In this document: in pieces, positions 9,526 to 16,976 of the stretch
Position numbering within the stretch: the first letter of the stretch is position 1
How the letters are laid out: each line of letters opens with the position of its first letter
Assembly: GCF_001949145.1 (NCBI RefSeq)
Contig: NW_019091548.1
Coordinates: forward strand, 456,888 to 490,080
Length of the DNA: 33,193 nt
DNA from: Acanthaster planci
Lineage: Eukaryota; Echinodermata; Asteroidea; Valvatida; Acanthasteridae
Direction of reading: 5' to 3'
Position numbers and translations under genes: made by a program
Notes under the pieces: generated by a model
The model's input: the letters and a program-made list of their open reading frames with translations, nothing else
Told to the model about the DNA's origin: nothing
The model's database searches: none

Positions 9526-9914
9526 CTGCTTCTGGCGAATCTAAAAAGTATCTCGGCAAAGAATATTCTGTAAAAGACATCGAGTCGCTTAGTCCAAAAG
9601 ACCAAGAAAAGCTTTTTAATCTGTACGAAGTTAAGTTTGGTTCAGAAATTGTAAAAACTCTTGGCCACGCGATCCTAAGTTTGTATTCTCGCTTGCTCGG
9701 AATTGCTACTCCCGTCGATCGCCTTGGGTTCAACGTCAACTTAGAATCCGAAGAAGCGCTGACCAAAGACCTAAACGACGACCCGATCATCAGTCAGACC
9801 ATGGGTCACTTACTTACCGAGTTTTGTTATAAGTACGAGGTATATTTGTCACCATTGACAACCGCGTTAATTACGACTAAACACCTGAAGTTCAAAAAAG
9901 TTCTATCATTATAA
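9435..9914 (+). CDS. Intact 159-residue element protein of unknown function
   Basis: Uninterrupted frame, starting directly after ATATTATAAA. The N-terminus is acidic and Ser-rich (SILADAKSESTEESKSN), then a conserved helical core (SIAASGESKKYLGKEYSV), and a second conserved part (EALTKDLNDDPIISQTMG, TALITTKHLKF). Copy B (26166 down to about 25717) aligns along its full length but is frameshifted in the middle. Soluble, no membrane segment or metal site visible. It lies in the run of small structural-type genes between ATPase and the coiled-coil membrane protein. No family recognised. Confidence 0.75.
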   Translation: MDDIKSILADAKSESTEESKSNVKDQLCSIAASGESKKYLGKEYSVKDIESLSPKDQEKLFNLYEVKFGSEIVKTLGHAILSLYSRLLGIATPVDRLGFNVNLESEEALTKDLNDDPIISQTMGHLLTEFCYKYEVYLSPLTTALITTKHLKFKKVLSL

Positions 9915-9920
9915 AAGAAG

Positions 9921-10080
9921 ATGTCAACAAACGAAGCGACCCCGACCCCAGCGAACAGCCTGGTAAAGACGCAGGTACAGACAGTAACTAAAGCTAAAAA
10001 TCCAAGGCGAGTGGAACAAGGTAGGAAATTAGCCGAGCATACCAAAAAGATGAAGCAACAGCTCGCAAAGAGGTTTAGCC
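9921..10080 (+). pseudogene. Basic coiled-coil protein, 3' end lost at the fold-back
   Basis: Starts six bases after the previous stop, behind ATTATAAAAGAAG. The first 50 residues (PANSLVKTQVQTVTKAKNPR, then EHTKKMKQQLAK) align with copy B's intact 120-residue gene at 25339-25701. After QLAK the similarity ends and the frame runs into the large inverted repeat, so the C-terminal half is missing. Lys-rich and Pro/Thr-rich composition suggests a DNA-associated virion protein (weak inference). Confidence 0.65.
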
Positions 10081-10091
10081 GACGTTTAGCC

Positions 10092-10410
10092 GCGGGTATT
10101 GGAGGTATTGTCCAACTCTTCTTCTTCCGTTGCACCTTCTATAAAGGACGTTTCTTGTCGATCTGAAGATAAGTTATCGTCGACAAAATCTTGGTCGTTT
10201 ATTTCTTGATCCAACGGTGCCGCGGGTATTGGAGGTATTGTCCAACAAAGAGGAGTTGATCCGGAAGAAATACCTCTCTTGGAAGATCAAGATCAAGAAA
10301 TAAACGACCAAGATTTTGTCGACGATAACTTATCTTCAGATCGACAAGAAACGTCCTTTATAGAAGGTGCAACGAAAGAAGAAGAGTTGGACAATACCTC
10401 CAATACCCGC
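10092..10410. repeat. 120-bp inverted repeat (119/120 match) replacing element genes
   Basis: Arms 10092-10211 and 10291-10410 are reverse complements with one mismatch by eye. A further 13-bp pair, GGTTTAGCCGACG (10071) and CGTCGGCTAAACC (about 10439), extends the pairing outwards with a gap. The spacer contains a third, direct copy of the outer 28 bases of the left arm (about 10219-10246). The right arm is in the coding sense of the acidic protein gene; the left arm is its inverted copy. Copy B has about 500 bp of other genes between the same flanks, so a deletion accompanied the inversion. Confidence 0.95.
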
Positions 10411-10650
10411 TGCACGGTTGGATAAAAAACTACGACAACGTCGGCTAAACCAAAATTATACTTAAATTCCCGACCAGGTTCCGGCCCAGAGGTAACTAAT
10501 CCAAAAGTCGATAAATTTTACGAAAATTACCGTGACATGGGTAGAACAGACGTACCAGAAGACCTAAATTACAATTTATTTGTATATCAAGAAAACAAAG
10601 GGCCATTTTTCAAAGGTGGGGAAAAATGGGCACACGGAGGGTACTATTAA
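10249..10650 (+). pseudogene. Acidic protein, copy A (5' end lost, one internal stop)
   Basis: The readable part begins with VDPEEIPLLEDQDQE and is strongly acidic through the right arm of the fold-back, meets a stop near 10423, and continues with PKVDKFYENYRDMG to a TAA at 10650. It corresponds to the intact 159-residue gene of copy B at 24597-25076, which shares DPEKIPLE at the N-terminus and PKVNDFY in the C-terminal half. The start and about the first dozen residues are lost to the rearrangement. Confidence 0.6.
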
Positions 10651-10678
10651 CGAGTAAAAAGAAAGGGGAAGTTGGTCG

Positions 10679-11654
10679 ATGTGTAACGATACGATCGCCG
10701 AACACGCGAGAGAGGTTGGATATTCCGGGATGGGCTTTGTTCAAAACGTTCTAAGATTCCATGATTACGGCAAAAAGGTAGCCCGGGCAGAGTTTAAAAG
10801 TGATTCAACAGGAACAAGTCGAGCTAAAGAAATTACCCGCCGCTGCAGATCGAGTTAGCGAGATTGTCCAAGATCTGATCGGCGAAAATAAAGAAGTTCA
10901 AACAGATCTCATTGAAGAAAATAAATTCGTACTAACAGAAGGATTAAACTATCGCGAGTTAGCTGCCTTGGACGATTCGTTACAAACCACCAAAGGGGCA
11001 TTAATATTAAATCAGGGTAAATTAGCTCGGTTAGACGATAAGATTCAACAAGTCAAAGACGAATTAGAAGAAGCTTCGACAGATGCAGAAAGAGAAGAAC
11101 TCCGGAAGTAGTTAGCCAATTTACAAATCGAGAGAGCGGGAAGATTAGAAATCATAAATAGAAATACGGTTAAACTTCGTACGCAAATCAATCGAATTAA
11201 AGAAACGATTACGGCAGTGATGGATTTGGATTTGACACTACGCGAGAGAATAAGAATTCTATTTAGAGAACAAGGCGTCACGATCGCAAGCAGTTTAACG
11301 GCTTTTGGATTGGCCGTAAGTACCATCGTTAGTAGTATCGTAGCTACCGTTAGAGCTGCCGGAACACCTAGCATCACGCCTGAGCTGACACCTGAACCTG
11401 CATCTGAACCAACGCCAGAACCCCCCTCCAAAGGCAAAATTACCGATTGGATCAAACGTCAACTGTGGCATTTGGCCAATGTATTGAAAAAACTCGGGTT
11501 GAAAGCTTTGGGCGCTTAGCCCGAAATCATAGGTAGCGTTTTGAGTTGGATTTTTAACGTGGCGAGTAAAGCTGTCAGATGGGTGGCAGATCACTTGTGG
11601 ACTTTGTTTGTAGGCGTAGGTGTTTTGATTTTGACGTACGTGCAAAAAATGTAA
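10679..11654 (+). pseudogene. Coiled-coil protein with hydrophobic C-terminal half, copy A
   Basis: The N-terminal part (MGFVQNVLRFHDYG) and a long coiled coil with KGALILNQGKLARLDDKIQQ sit in two frames. Then come LDLTLRERIRILFREQGVTI, a hydrophobic segment (SLTAFGLAVSTIVSSIVATV), a Pro/Glu-rich spacer (TPEPASEPTPEPPSKG), a basic amphipathic helix and a final membrane segment (LWTLFVGVGVLILTYV). TAG codons at 11109 and 11517 interrupt it. Copy B's equivalent is at 23697-24560, with its last 136 codons intact. The layout recalls a virion membrane or membrane-penetration protein; no family is recognised. A terminator-like hairpin follows the stop. Confidence 0.65.
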
Positions 11655-11680
11655 ACGTATTTAAAATAGGCAAAAAAATT

Positions 11681-11714
11681 AAACGCTTGTTCTCCACGTG
11701 AAAAACAAGCGTTT
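11681..11714. terminator. 11-bp perfect hairpin between convergent genes
   Basis: AAACGCTTGTT (11681-11691) pairs exactly with AACAAGCGTTT (11704-11714) around a 12-nt loop, and the stem runs into T on the plus strand and A (T on the minus strand) on the other side. It sits in the 90-bp gap between the plus gene ending at 11654 and the minus gene ending at 11744, where both need a 3' end. Copy B keeps one arm at about 23635-23650 with the second arm decayed. Confidence 0.6.
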
Positions 11715-11743
11715 TTTAATGCCTTAAAAGAAACCGTTTAAGT

Positions 11744-12965
11744 TCAAACTTTATATAACGTAAAACCAGTGACACACACGGCAATGGCTCCGACGGTTAA
11801 GGACAGTTTTTTTCGTTGTGCACGTCTAAAAGCTTACTTAAAATTGGCTTTAAAATTGGCTTTACAATTGGATTTGGTAAAATTGTGGGTTCTGGTTTGC
11901 TCGCTTCGGTCACTTATGGGATTTCTCCCAAATTTAAACTCGGCAAGTAACCAGTCTTCATATCCGCAGTCGCGATTTGTAAATTATTGTTACAACCCTC
12001 AAACGTACCGATGCATAAGTCCATGTCCGAGGGTACTAAGTACAACCCCGGGGCGACGACAAAGTTTAAAGGTGTTTTCGCATATTGCAACGAATCTCGA
12101 AATTGGTCGATGGACTGTTTGAGATCGGGGTCCGAATTAATTAAAGATTCCACGATTATATTAAATTGCCATTGCGCGTCTAATCCGGTGCCGGTGGCCA
12201 AAACGCTCGTCTTGGTCTGTGCCTGTGCCCCGAGTAATGCGTAGACGTAAGCTCAAATTGATTCGTTTACCTTGGTGATTCCCACGTCCGTCAACCGAGA
12301 CTTTTTAGGAACAAAATCCCACCTGGCCAAAGTGACCGTGTCCGACTGTGAAATCCAGGTGACCGTGTAAGTACTCGTGTGACCGGAACCTTCAGGTGGC
12401 TTAGCCCATCCAAAGCCCATGTAAGTAGATCCCGCATATTTACCGTTGGTCACGTGTAAATTGTGCGTGTCGTAGTTTTTACCCGGGACAGGTACGTAAC
12501 CGTTGTTGTAATAATTAGCGGTACCTAATCCGTTTGACAAAGTGTCGTGAGTTTGTTTATACGATCTGTTTGGGTCTACTCCGTATATAAGTCACGTGTC
12601 CGTAAACTTCCGATGGTCGTAATTATTTTGTAACACGTCAAATACGTCGTCGCTAGGAACGGGCATCACGCAGTCGTAAAATATTTTTTGTACGGTGTAA
12701 TATATGTGAAATTAAATAAAGCCGACACGTATGGATTGCGGTCGGACAGTAGATAAAAACCTACCCCGCAGGCCGTCGTCGCGCAATAGACCACGAAATT
12801 AAATTGATTTTGGTAAAACGATATCGGCTCGGTAGACCAGCGATTGACCGCTTCATCCGTGGTTACTTTCGGTAATTTATACGCGTGCGTTAAATTTGGA
12901 AACTCGGCTCAAAAGGAATTTTCTTTGTTATTTAAAATTGTTAGGCTACTGAAGTTGGCTCCCAT
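11744..12965 (-). pseudogene. About 400-residue membrane-anchored structural-type protein, copy A
   Basis: The start ATG (12963-12965) follows ATTATAAAATAA. The N-terminal half has RWSTEPISFYQNQFNFVVYC, beta-rich, with a TGA early (GAG/Trp context) and a frameshift after PYKKYFTTA; then an intact stretch to about 12253 (NYYNNGYVPVPGKNYDTHNL). The next frame contains LVPSDMDLCIGTFEG and TGYLPSLNL, and the end has a single membrane segment (LSLTVGAIAVCVTGFTLY). Copy B retains only the last quarter (23289-23611), with the same PSDMDL and membrane parts. Looks like a tail-anchored virion protein; no family recognised. It is convergent with the coiled-coil gene. Confidence 0.6.
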
Positions 12966-12986
12966 TTATTTTATAATTTTTTATTT

Positions 12987-13499
12987 TTACTGCGCTACGC
13001 TTTTAAAGGAGCTAAACTTTTTCAGCTCGGATGAAATAAGTACAAATTCTTCCTGGGATATGTCACCGTCTTCAATCGCGTGAGATACGTATTCCTCGAT
13101 GGTGTTTAATTTAGCGTCTGCCAACATTCGAATTTGGTCGTGTTTTTTGGTTTTGTGGGTGAGTCTACGGAAGGTGTACTTTAGTAAAGCGTAAGCACCG
13201 AACGCACCGATAGCGATGCCTTCCATCACAAGTCCGACGGGCCCGGTAACGACGCCCAAAATGGCTGGAATGCCGACGGCTGCCGAGGTCGCACCCAATG
13301 CTTCCACGCCTTACTCCACAAACTCCACGTATCCGAGTGCGGTTAAAAGTCGTTTGATCTTTTTATAGCTAGCTTCGCGCGCGTCGCGTTCTCTTTGAAT
13401 TTGAGATTTAATTTCTTCTATCTTTCTGAGTCTGTAAATTTTGGTTTCCAGTTGTTCAGCCGAGTTTAAAGTCAAATCCGGGTTAATGTTAGTCGTCAT
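12987..13499 (-). pseudogene. Coiled coil, membrane hairpin and EF-hand-like protein (one stop)
   Basis: One frame of about 170 codons, interrupted only by a TAA at 13311-13313. The ATG follows TATATAATAAAAG. N-terminal 60 residues: charged coiled coil (LETKIYRLRKIEEIKSQIQ). After the stop: a Gly/Ala-rich double hydrophobic stretch (VGIPAILGVVTGPVGLVMEG, then IGAFGAYALL), a basic turn, and a helix-loop-helix with EDGDISQEEF that resembles an EF-hand calcium loop with an incomplete ligand set. The two pieces would pass for two genes, but same frame and no start motif between them favour one gene. Absent from copy B. Confidence 0.6.
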
Positions 13500-13538
13500 C
13501 TTTTATTATATACTCGTTTTAGAAAATGTCTAACTCGA

Positions 13539-14638
13539 TTAAATTTTGCCGATATTATTCAAGAGTTCACCTCGATCGTTTTTAACAGAAAAAGTCAATT
13601 CACTGATGTTCCTGCGTTCTAACTTTTTAGGCGTTTTACACGTCACAGGTGATGAGGTTTCGAGGCTCGGTAGCTATCACGTATAGCAAGTCTAAAGACT
13701 GCCTCTTGTAAAAATTTTCAAATGTATTTAATTGTTTGCAGTGAATAAGCGCGAGTTTCAATGGGTTTAAATCGTACTTGCCTTCGTAAATAATGTTGGG
13801 TTAAAGTTTTATTTTGGGTAAGTTCAGTAGCTTAGACACTTTTTTAGTTAGTCGCAACTTGAGATTGGGGTCCGTAATGGCCAAAGTCGACCGTTAAGAT
13901 TCTGAGTGAACCTTAAAAGAAACGCACAAAAAGTGAAACCAGTCCATGTTATAATAACCTTGACATACCACGATGCTTCCCCTTTGGCCCTCGGGTAATG
14001 GTTGAGATGAGCTTCGCGAATGAAGTCCGTCGTATATGGGTTCAGTTAGCCCCGTCATAAAAAGTCTTTTAGTTAATTCTCTTCTTGGTCTCGTGGGTGT
14101 CACGGGGGGAGTTGGTGGTAGGTTGAGTTGGGGGATTCCCTTCGTAAATTTCATCCAAGGCCTGTCTTAGTCCCTCGAGCAGTAAAGTTGATTTGACTTT
14201 TTTATCGTCGATATCATAGGCTAAACGAGCTCGCGTTCCTAATGGTTGTCTTTGGTTTAACTGATCTTCTAAAGTTGTGATTTCTTGGTTTAGCTGCTCA
14301 ATTTCCTCAGCGATGATTCTGATTTCTTCTGCTAAAGTGCCTTTTTTATTTGCTTGGATCAATCTGTTTTTAGCTGTTTGCACTAATTCTGAATTGGGAG
14401 ATACGTCCGTTCTTTCCTCTGAGGGTAATCGGGGCGGTCGTTCGTCAAGTACTCCCACGGGCCGAGCGTCCAAGTTTGTATTCCACTCAATTTCAGTCGC
14501 GTTTGTTACGTTAAAATATCCAGCTTCAAACTGAATATTCTTGACTCGGACGACTTTGTCGCCTTTGGTGTTGTTGACGACATCTTTCAATTTAAACGTC
14601 TGCTCGCTCTCGGTTAAGTAAAACGTGTGAGTCTCCAT
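13539..14638 (-). pseudogene. Three-part protein with coiled coil, possible fibre/penton type, copy A
   Basis: The ATG follows ATATATAATAAA. N-terminal domain: METHTFYLTESEQTFKLKDV, beta-rich, with VVRVKNIQFEAG. Middle: a long coiled coil (AEEIRIIAEEIEQLNQEITT). After a frameshift in the Pro-rich linker near 14100, a C-terminal domain with GYYNMDWF, VSFKVHS, KVSKLLNLPKIKL and, at the end, ISELTFSVKNDRGELL. Several frame changes, the last a one-base loss just before the stop relative to copy B (22173-23270), which aligns from end to end. A head-stalk-domain layout would suit a spike or fibre protein of a virion; this is inference. Confidence 0.65.
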
Positions 14639-14642
14639 TTTA

Positions 14643-15137
14643 TTATATATGTTTTGAAAAATCTTGTTTGGCGAGGTTTAATTTGTCGAGGGCGTTTTTC
14701 CAGTGCTTATCCGAAACTTGAAATAGATCTTTCACTTTTTAATCGTCCTCGCCGGTTGTCTCTTGATAAAATACAGCGATTAAAGCCTTCAACGGTTTAC
14801 CTCTAGAGATCTTACCGTTTAAAACTTGGTTTAACTTATATTCTATTTCACCTGCTTCGCCGTTTTTTAAGCAAATGTCATATTTTTGTAGGGTTTTTCT
14901 CGATTTCGGTGGTGGCGGTTTTTTCCAAACGTGATGTTTGTAATATCTATCTCCCATGTCTACAGGGGTGTACGAGGAAACCCACCCAAAAATTAGACCT
15001 TAATTTTTACACGCGTATCTTTCGTCTATTTCAAGTATTTGGTGCTCGCACGCGTTTTCGGGTGTAAGTTGGTTTCCGCTACCCGCTATGTGTACTTCCT
15101 TTAAATTCAGCAAGTGACAAAGTTCTGCATCAGTCAC
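14643..15137 (-). pseudogene. Candidate TFIIB-like protein (zinc ribbon plus cyclin-type repeat), copy A
   Basis: One frame with two stops (TAA at about 15000 and at 14739). The start codon is GTG where copy B has ATG. A zinc-ribbon-like part has Cys/His (ACEH) and ERYACK, with the second Cys-x-x-Cys completed only in copy B (YACRHCGLIFG). Then GWVSSYTP, DRYYKHH, and a helical domain with SRGKPLKALIAVFYQ, followed beyond the stop by LFQVSDKHWKNALDKL. The pattern R-G-x-P-x-x-A-(L/I)-A-x-x-Y-x-x-x-x-G-V-P-R (best seen in copy B) matches the TFIIB cyclin repeat as I know it. It would bind promoter DNA with RNA polymerase. A plain zinc-ribbon protein is the alternative. Confidence 0.45.
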
Positions 15138-15176
15138 CTTTATTAATAGTTCATTTATTTAAGGGAAAAAAATAAA

Positions 15177-15204
15177 CCCCGGTAATTCCGAGGAACAACC
15201 GAGG
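15177..15204 (-). terminator. Conserved 12-bp hairpin with T-run, copy A
   Basis: On the minus strand a 12-base stem closes a four-base loop (CTCG) and is followed by TTTATTTTTTT. Ten Watson-Crick pairs, two G-T and one T-T mismatch. It lies directly after the stop of the gene at 15224-16023 and before the TFIIB-like gene. Copy B has the same hairpin at 21541-21568, with base changes that keep or improve pairing. Intrinsic-terminator or hairpin-dependent 3'-end signal is inferred. Confidence 0.6.
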
Positions 15205-15223
15205 TTAAATTGATTTTTCAAAT

Positions 15224-16023
15224 TTAATCGACTTTTAGTTTCACGGGAGATTCAGATTCAAAACCGCTGAACGCTTGCAACGCCGACTTACTCGAAATTA
15301 GTCCGTCTTTTCTAATTTTTAACACTGCCGCTGTCACTCTATACCGAACGCTAGCTCCGCAAGACAGTGAACGTTGGGTACCGTAGTGTACGTCTTTTGC
15401 ACAAATAAATGATTGTGCGTCGCATCTCTTATTGATAAATTTATCGATATTTGACGAGTCGATGGATCTTTTTGGTGATCAAATAGCGAAGCATATGGAT
15501 CTGTTTTAACCTACATTTGGTTTTTAGCCGTATAAGGCGGTTTAACTACATACTCTATTTTATTAAGGTCATCGATATCGCGACTGGCTTTGTAGGCGTT
15601 TACAGTGTTAGACGGGAGATTAGACCCTTGAGACTCGATAAATTTATAAACGGCCAAATTTATGTGATCGAGTACGTTTGTCGTAGGTGATTGTATCTGG
15701 TAACAAATTTGACGGCCTTGGATGTTTTCGGGCGTTTTATCTCGAGTGCCGTATTTGTAAAGCGGGCTTATACCATAACAGGGTTCTATCGTCATAATAG
15801 TTTTGGCCGTTGTGATGGTAAAAATGGGTGAAGTGCATTGGCTAACTTGGGTCCCTACTTTAACCACGGGTTTTAAAATGATTAATTTACTCGGGTCAAA
15901 GGGACTGTAGGTAACATTGGGATCGCAGTTGTCGGCTTTGAGACGCTCGTGGTCATCTGAAACGATATATACTTGGGTTGACATGGTTCTGATTAAATAT
16001 AGGTTTTCTGACATTTTTTTCAT
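15224..16023 (-). pseudogene. About 265-residue element protein of unknown function
   Basis: The frame opens with MKKMSENLYLIRTMSTQVYI at 16023 (the second Met at 16014 is an equally good start), runs to a TAG at 15511, continues in the same frame (DPYASLFDHQKDPSTRQI) and, after a frameshift near 15455, ends with SCGASVRYRVTAAVLKI and a TAA at 15224-15226. Beta-rich first half with paired Cys; no membrane segment. Its position beside the regulatory-type genes and absence of hydrophobic parts suggest a non-structural role such as nucleic-acid binding, but I recognise no fold. Followed by the conserved hairpin. No counterpart remains in copy B. Confidence 0.6.
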
Positions 16024-16026
16024 TTT

Positions 16027-16581
16027 TTACCGGGCCGCGTCTATTAATTCGGGTGGGATTTCTACTTTAATTAAATGTTCAACGTCAACGTCGTATTCAA
16101 AAATTAGTCCAATTTTGTATAAATCCGCGTCGACTTTAGTCGCTAAATCGGGAAGTGGCTCGTTTTCTCGCGCGTGCCTCAGCTTTTTATGCTTGCCGTC
16201 TACTAGAACCACGTGATCCGTTCCTTCCAACTCGACACAATTTACGCAACAGGTGCAATACGTACAACCAAAACACTGGATACAATGGGCACACTCATAA
16301 CAGTCCTCGCAACTGTCCAAAGCATTTGAGTTTTGGCAGTCGTATGAATTAAAACAAGCCACGCAATTTATACATCTACCACAATCGTCGCAAGTGGAGC
16401 AGTCATTACATCTGGTGCAATCGTTACATTGGTGACAATCGTGGCATTCTTTACAATCGGTACATTTGCATAAACTTTTAGTATTTAAACAACGAAAGCA
16501 ATCACACGAATCTATCAAATCGATCGAATCTCTCGTGTCTTTGCAAAAATAACAATTCACGTTTGTAGTGTGATCTACCAT
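16027..16581 (-). CDS. Intact Cys-rich protein with Cys at every third residue
   Basis: 184 codons without interruption, start after ACTTAAAAATAA. About 30 Cys lie in residues 9-118. In the middle the pattern C-x-x-C repeats continuously for about 14 steps (for example CKCTDCKECHDCHQCNDC), with x mostly Asp, Asn, Glu, Thr and His. The last 60 residues are Cys-free and end LIKVEIPPELIDAAR. A period of three with small polar spacers could form a metal-binding or disulphide-ladder rod. It is the outermost gene before the terminal repeat and one of the few undamaged ones. Three bases separate it from the next gene. I recognise no named family. Confidence 0.8.
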   Translation of the reverse strand: MVDHTTNVNCYFCKDTRDSIDLIDSCDCFRCLNTKSLCKCTDCKECHDCHQCNDCTRCNDCSTCDDCGRCINCVACFNSYDCQNSNALDSCEDCYECAHCIQCFGCTYCTCCVNCVELEGTDHVVLVDGKHKKLRHARENEPLPDLATKVDADLYKIGLIFEYDVDVEHLIKVEIPPELIDAAR

Positions 16582-16626
16582 TTATTTTTAAGTAGTGTTT
16601 GTTTATTTTTTTTCGTTTTTTTATAA

Positions 16627-16973
16627 CGAGCAAGCGACGGGAAGTCCCTTTTTTGTTTGAGAGTGATTGTTTGTGCGATCGGTGCTGGTCACGAGTTGTT
16701 TACAGGAAAAAGTGCGTCCGGGTCAAAAGGTCAAGGTAAATCCCCGGCGCGAGTGGGTGAAAGGAGGTGTTGGCTCAGATGGTGTATATTTACCTGGTAT
16801 TTTTAAAGCCGATTTTTGGGGGTCGATGAGGTACCCAGGGAAAATTGTTAAAATCTGGAATTCCAGATTTTAAGGGGATTCTCTCGATTTTTTGAGTCGA
16901 TGTACTACCCAGGGGTTTTGAGGAAACTGGGTGGAAAAGGGAGGTGGGGTTTAACCGGCTAATTCCTACTACT
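16627..16973 (+). repeat. Terminal repeat of copy A (right end)
   Basis: Similar to 28115-28351 at the right end of copy B in the same orientation: GGGAAGTCCCTTTT, TTGTTTGTGCGA, GAGTTGTT, AAAGTGCG, AAAGGTCAAGGT, CCCCGGCG and the final CCTACTACT. Because A and B are inverted relative to each other, the same sequence at both right ends shows it belongs to a terminal inverted repeat. Within it are a 26-bp perfect palindrome (16848-16873) and two direct copies about 75 bp apart of a segment ending in TACCCAGGG (near 16811 and 16887). Read inwards, the end starts AGTAGTAGG. The exact edge at 16973 is judged from the loss of A/B similarity. Confidence 0.75.
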
Positions 16974-16976
16974 TAC

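Larger units (their letters stand above)
2290..16973. mobile_element. Polinton/Maverick-like element, copy A (degenerate, left end truncated)
   Basis: A protein-primed type polymerase B, a retrovirus-type integrase, an FtsK/HerA-type ATPase, a candidate capsid gene and a terminal repeat within about 14.7 kb are the hallmarks of Polintons and the related adintovirus-like elements. Genes are: polymerase (+), integrase and a membrane protein (-), then capsid, ATPase-nuclease and five small genes (+) to 11654, then six genes (-) to 16581. The right terminal repeat ends at about 16973; no left counterpart was found, so the left end is probably truncated just before the polymerase. Most genes carry stops or frameshifts. 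I did not find the Ulp1-like protease usual in Polintons. Confidence 0.85.

Noticed and set aside
9435-9914. Possible Ulp1-like Polinton protease
   Set aside because: No His-Asp-Cys pattern can be seen here or elsewhere in either copy; I find no protease gene.
11045-11645. Minus-strand frames of 116-136 codons
   Set aside because: They lie antisense to the coiled-coil gene, which is supported by copy B.
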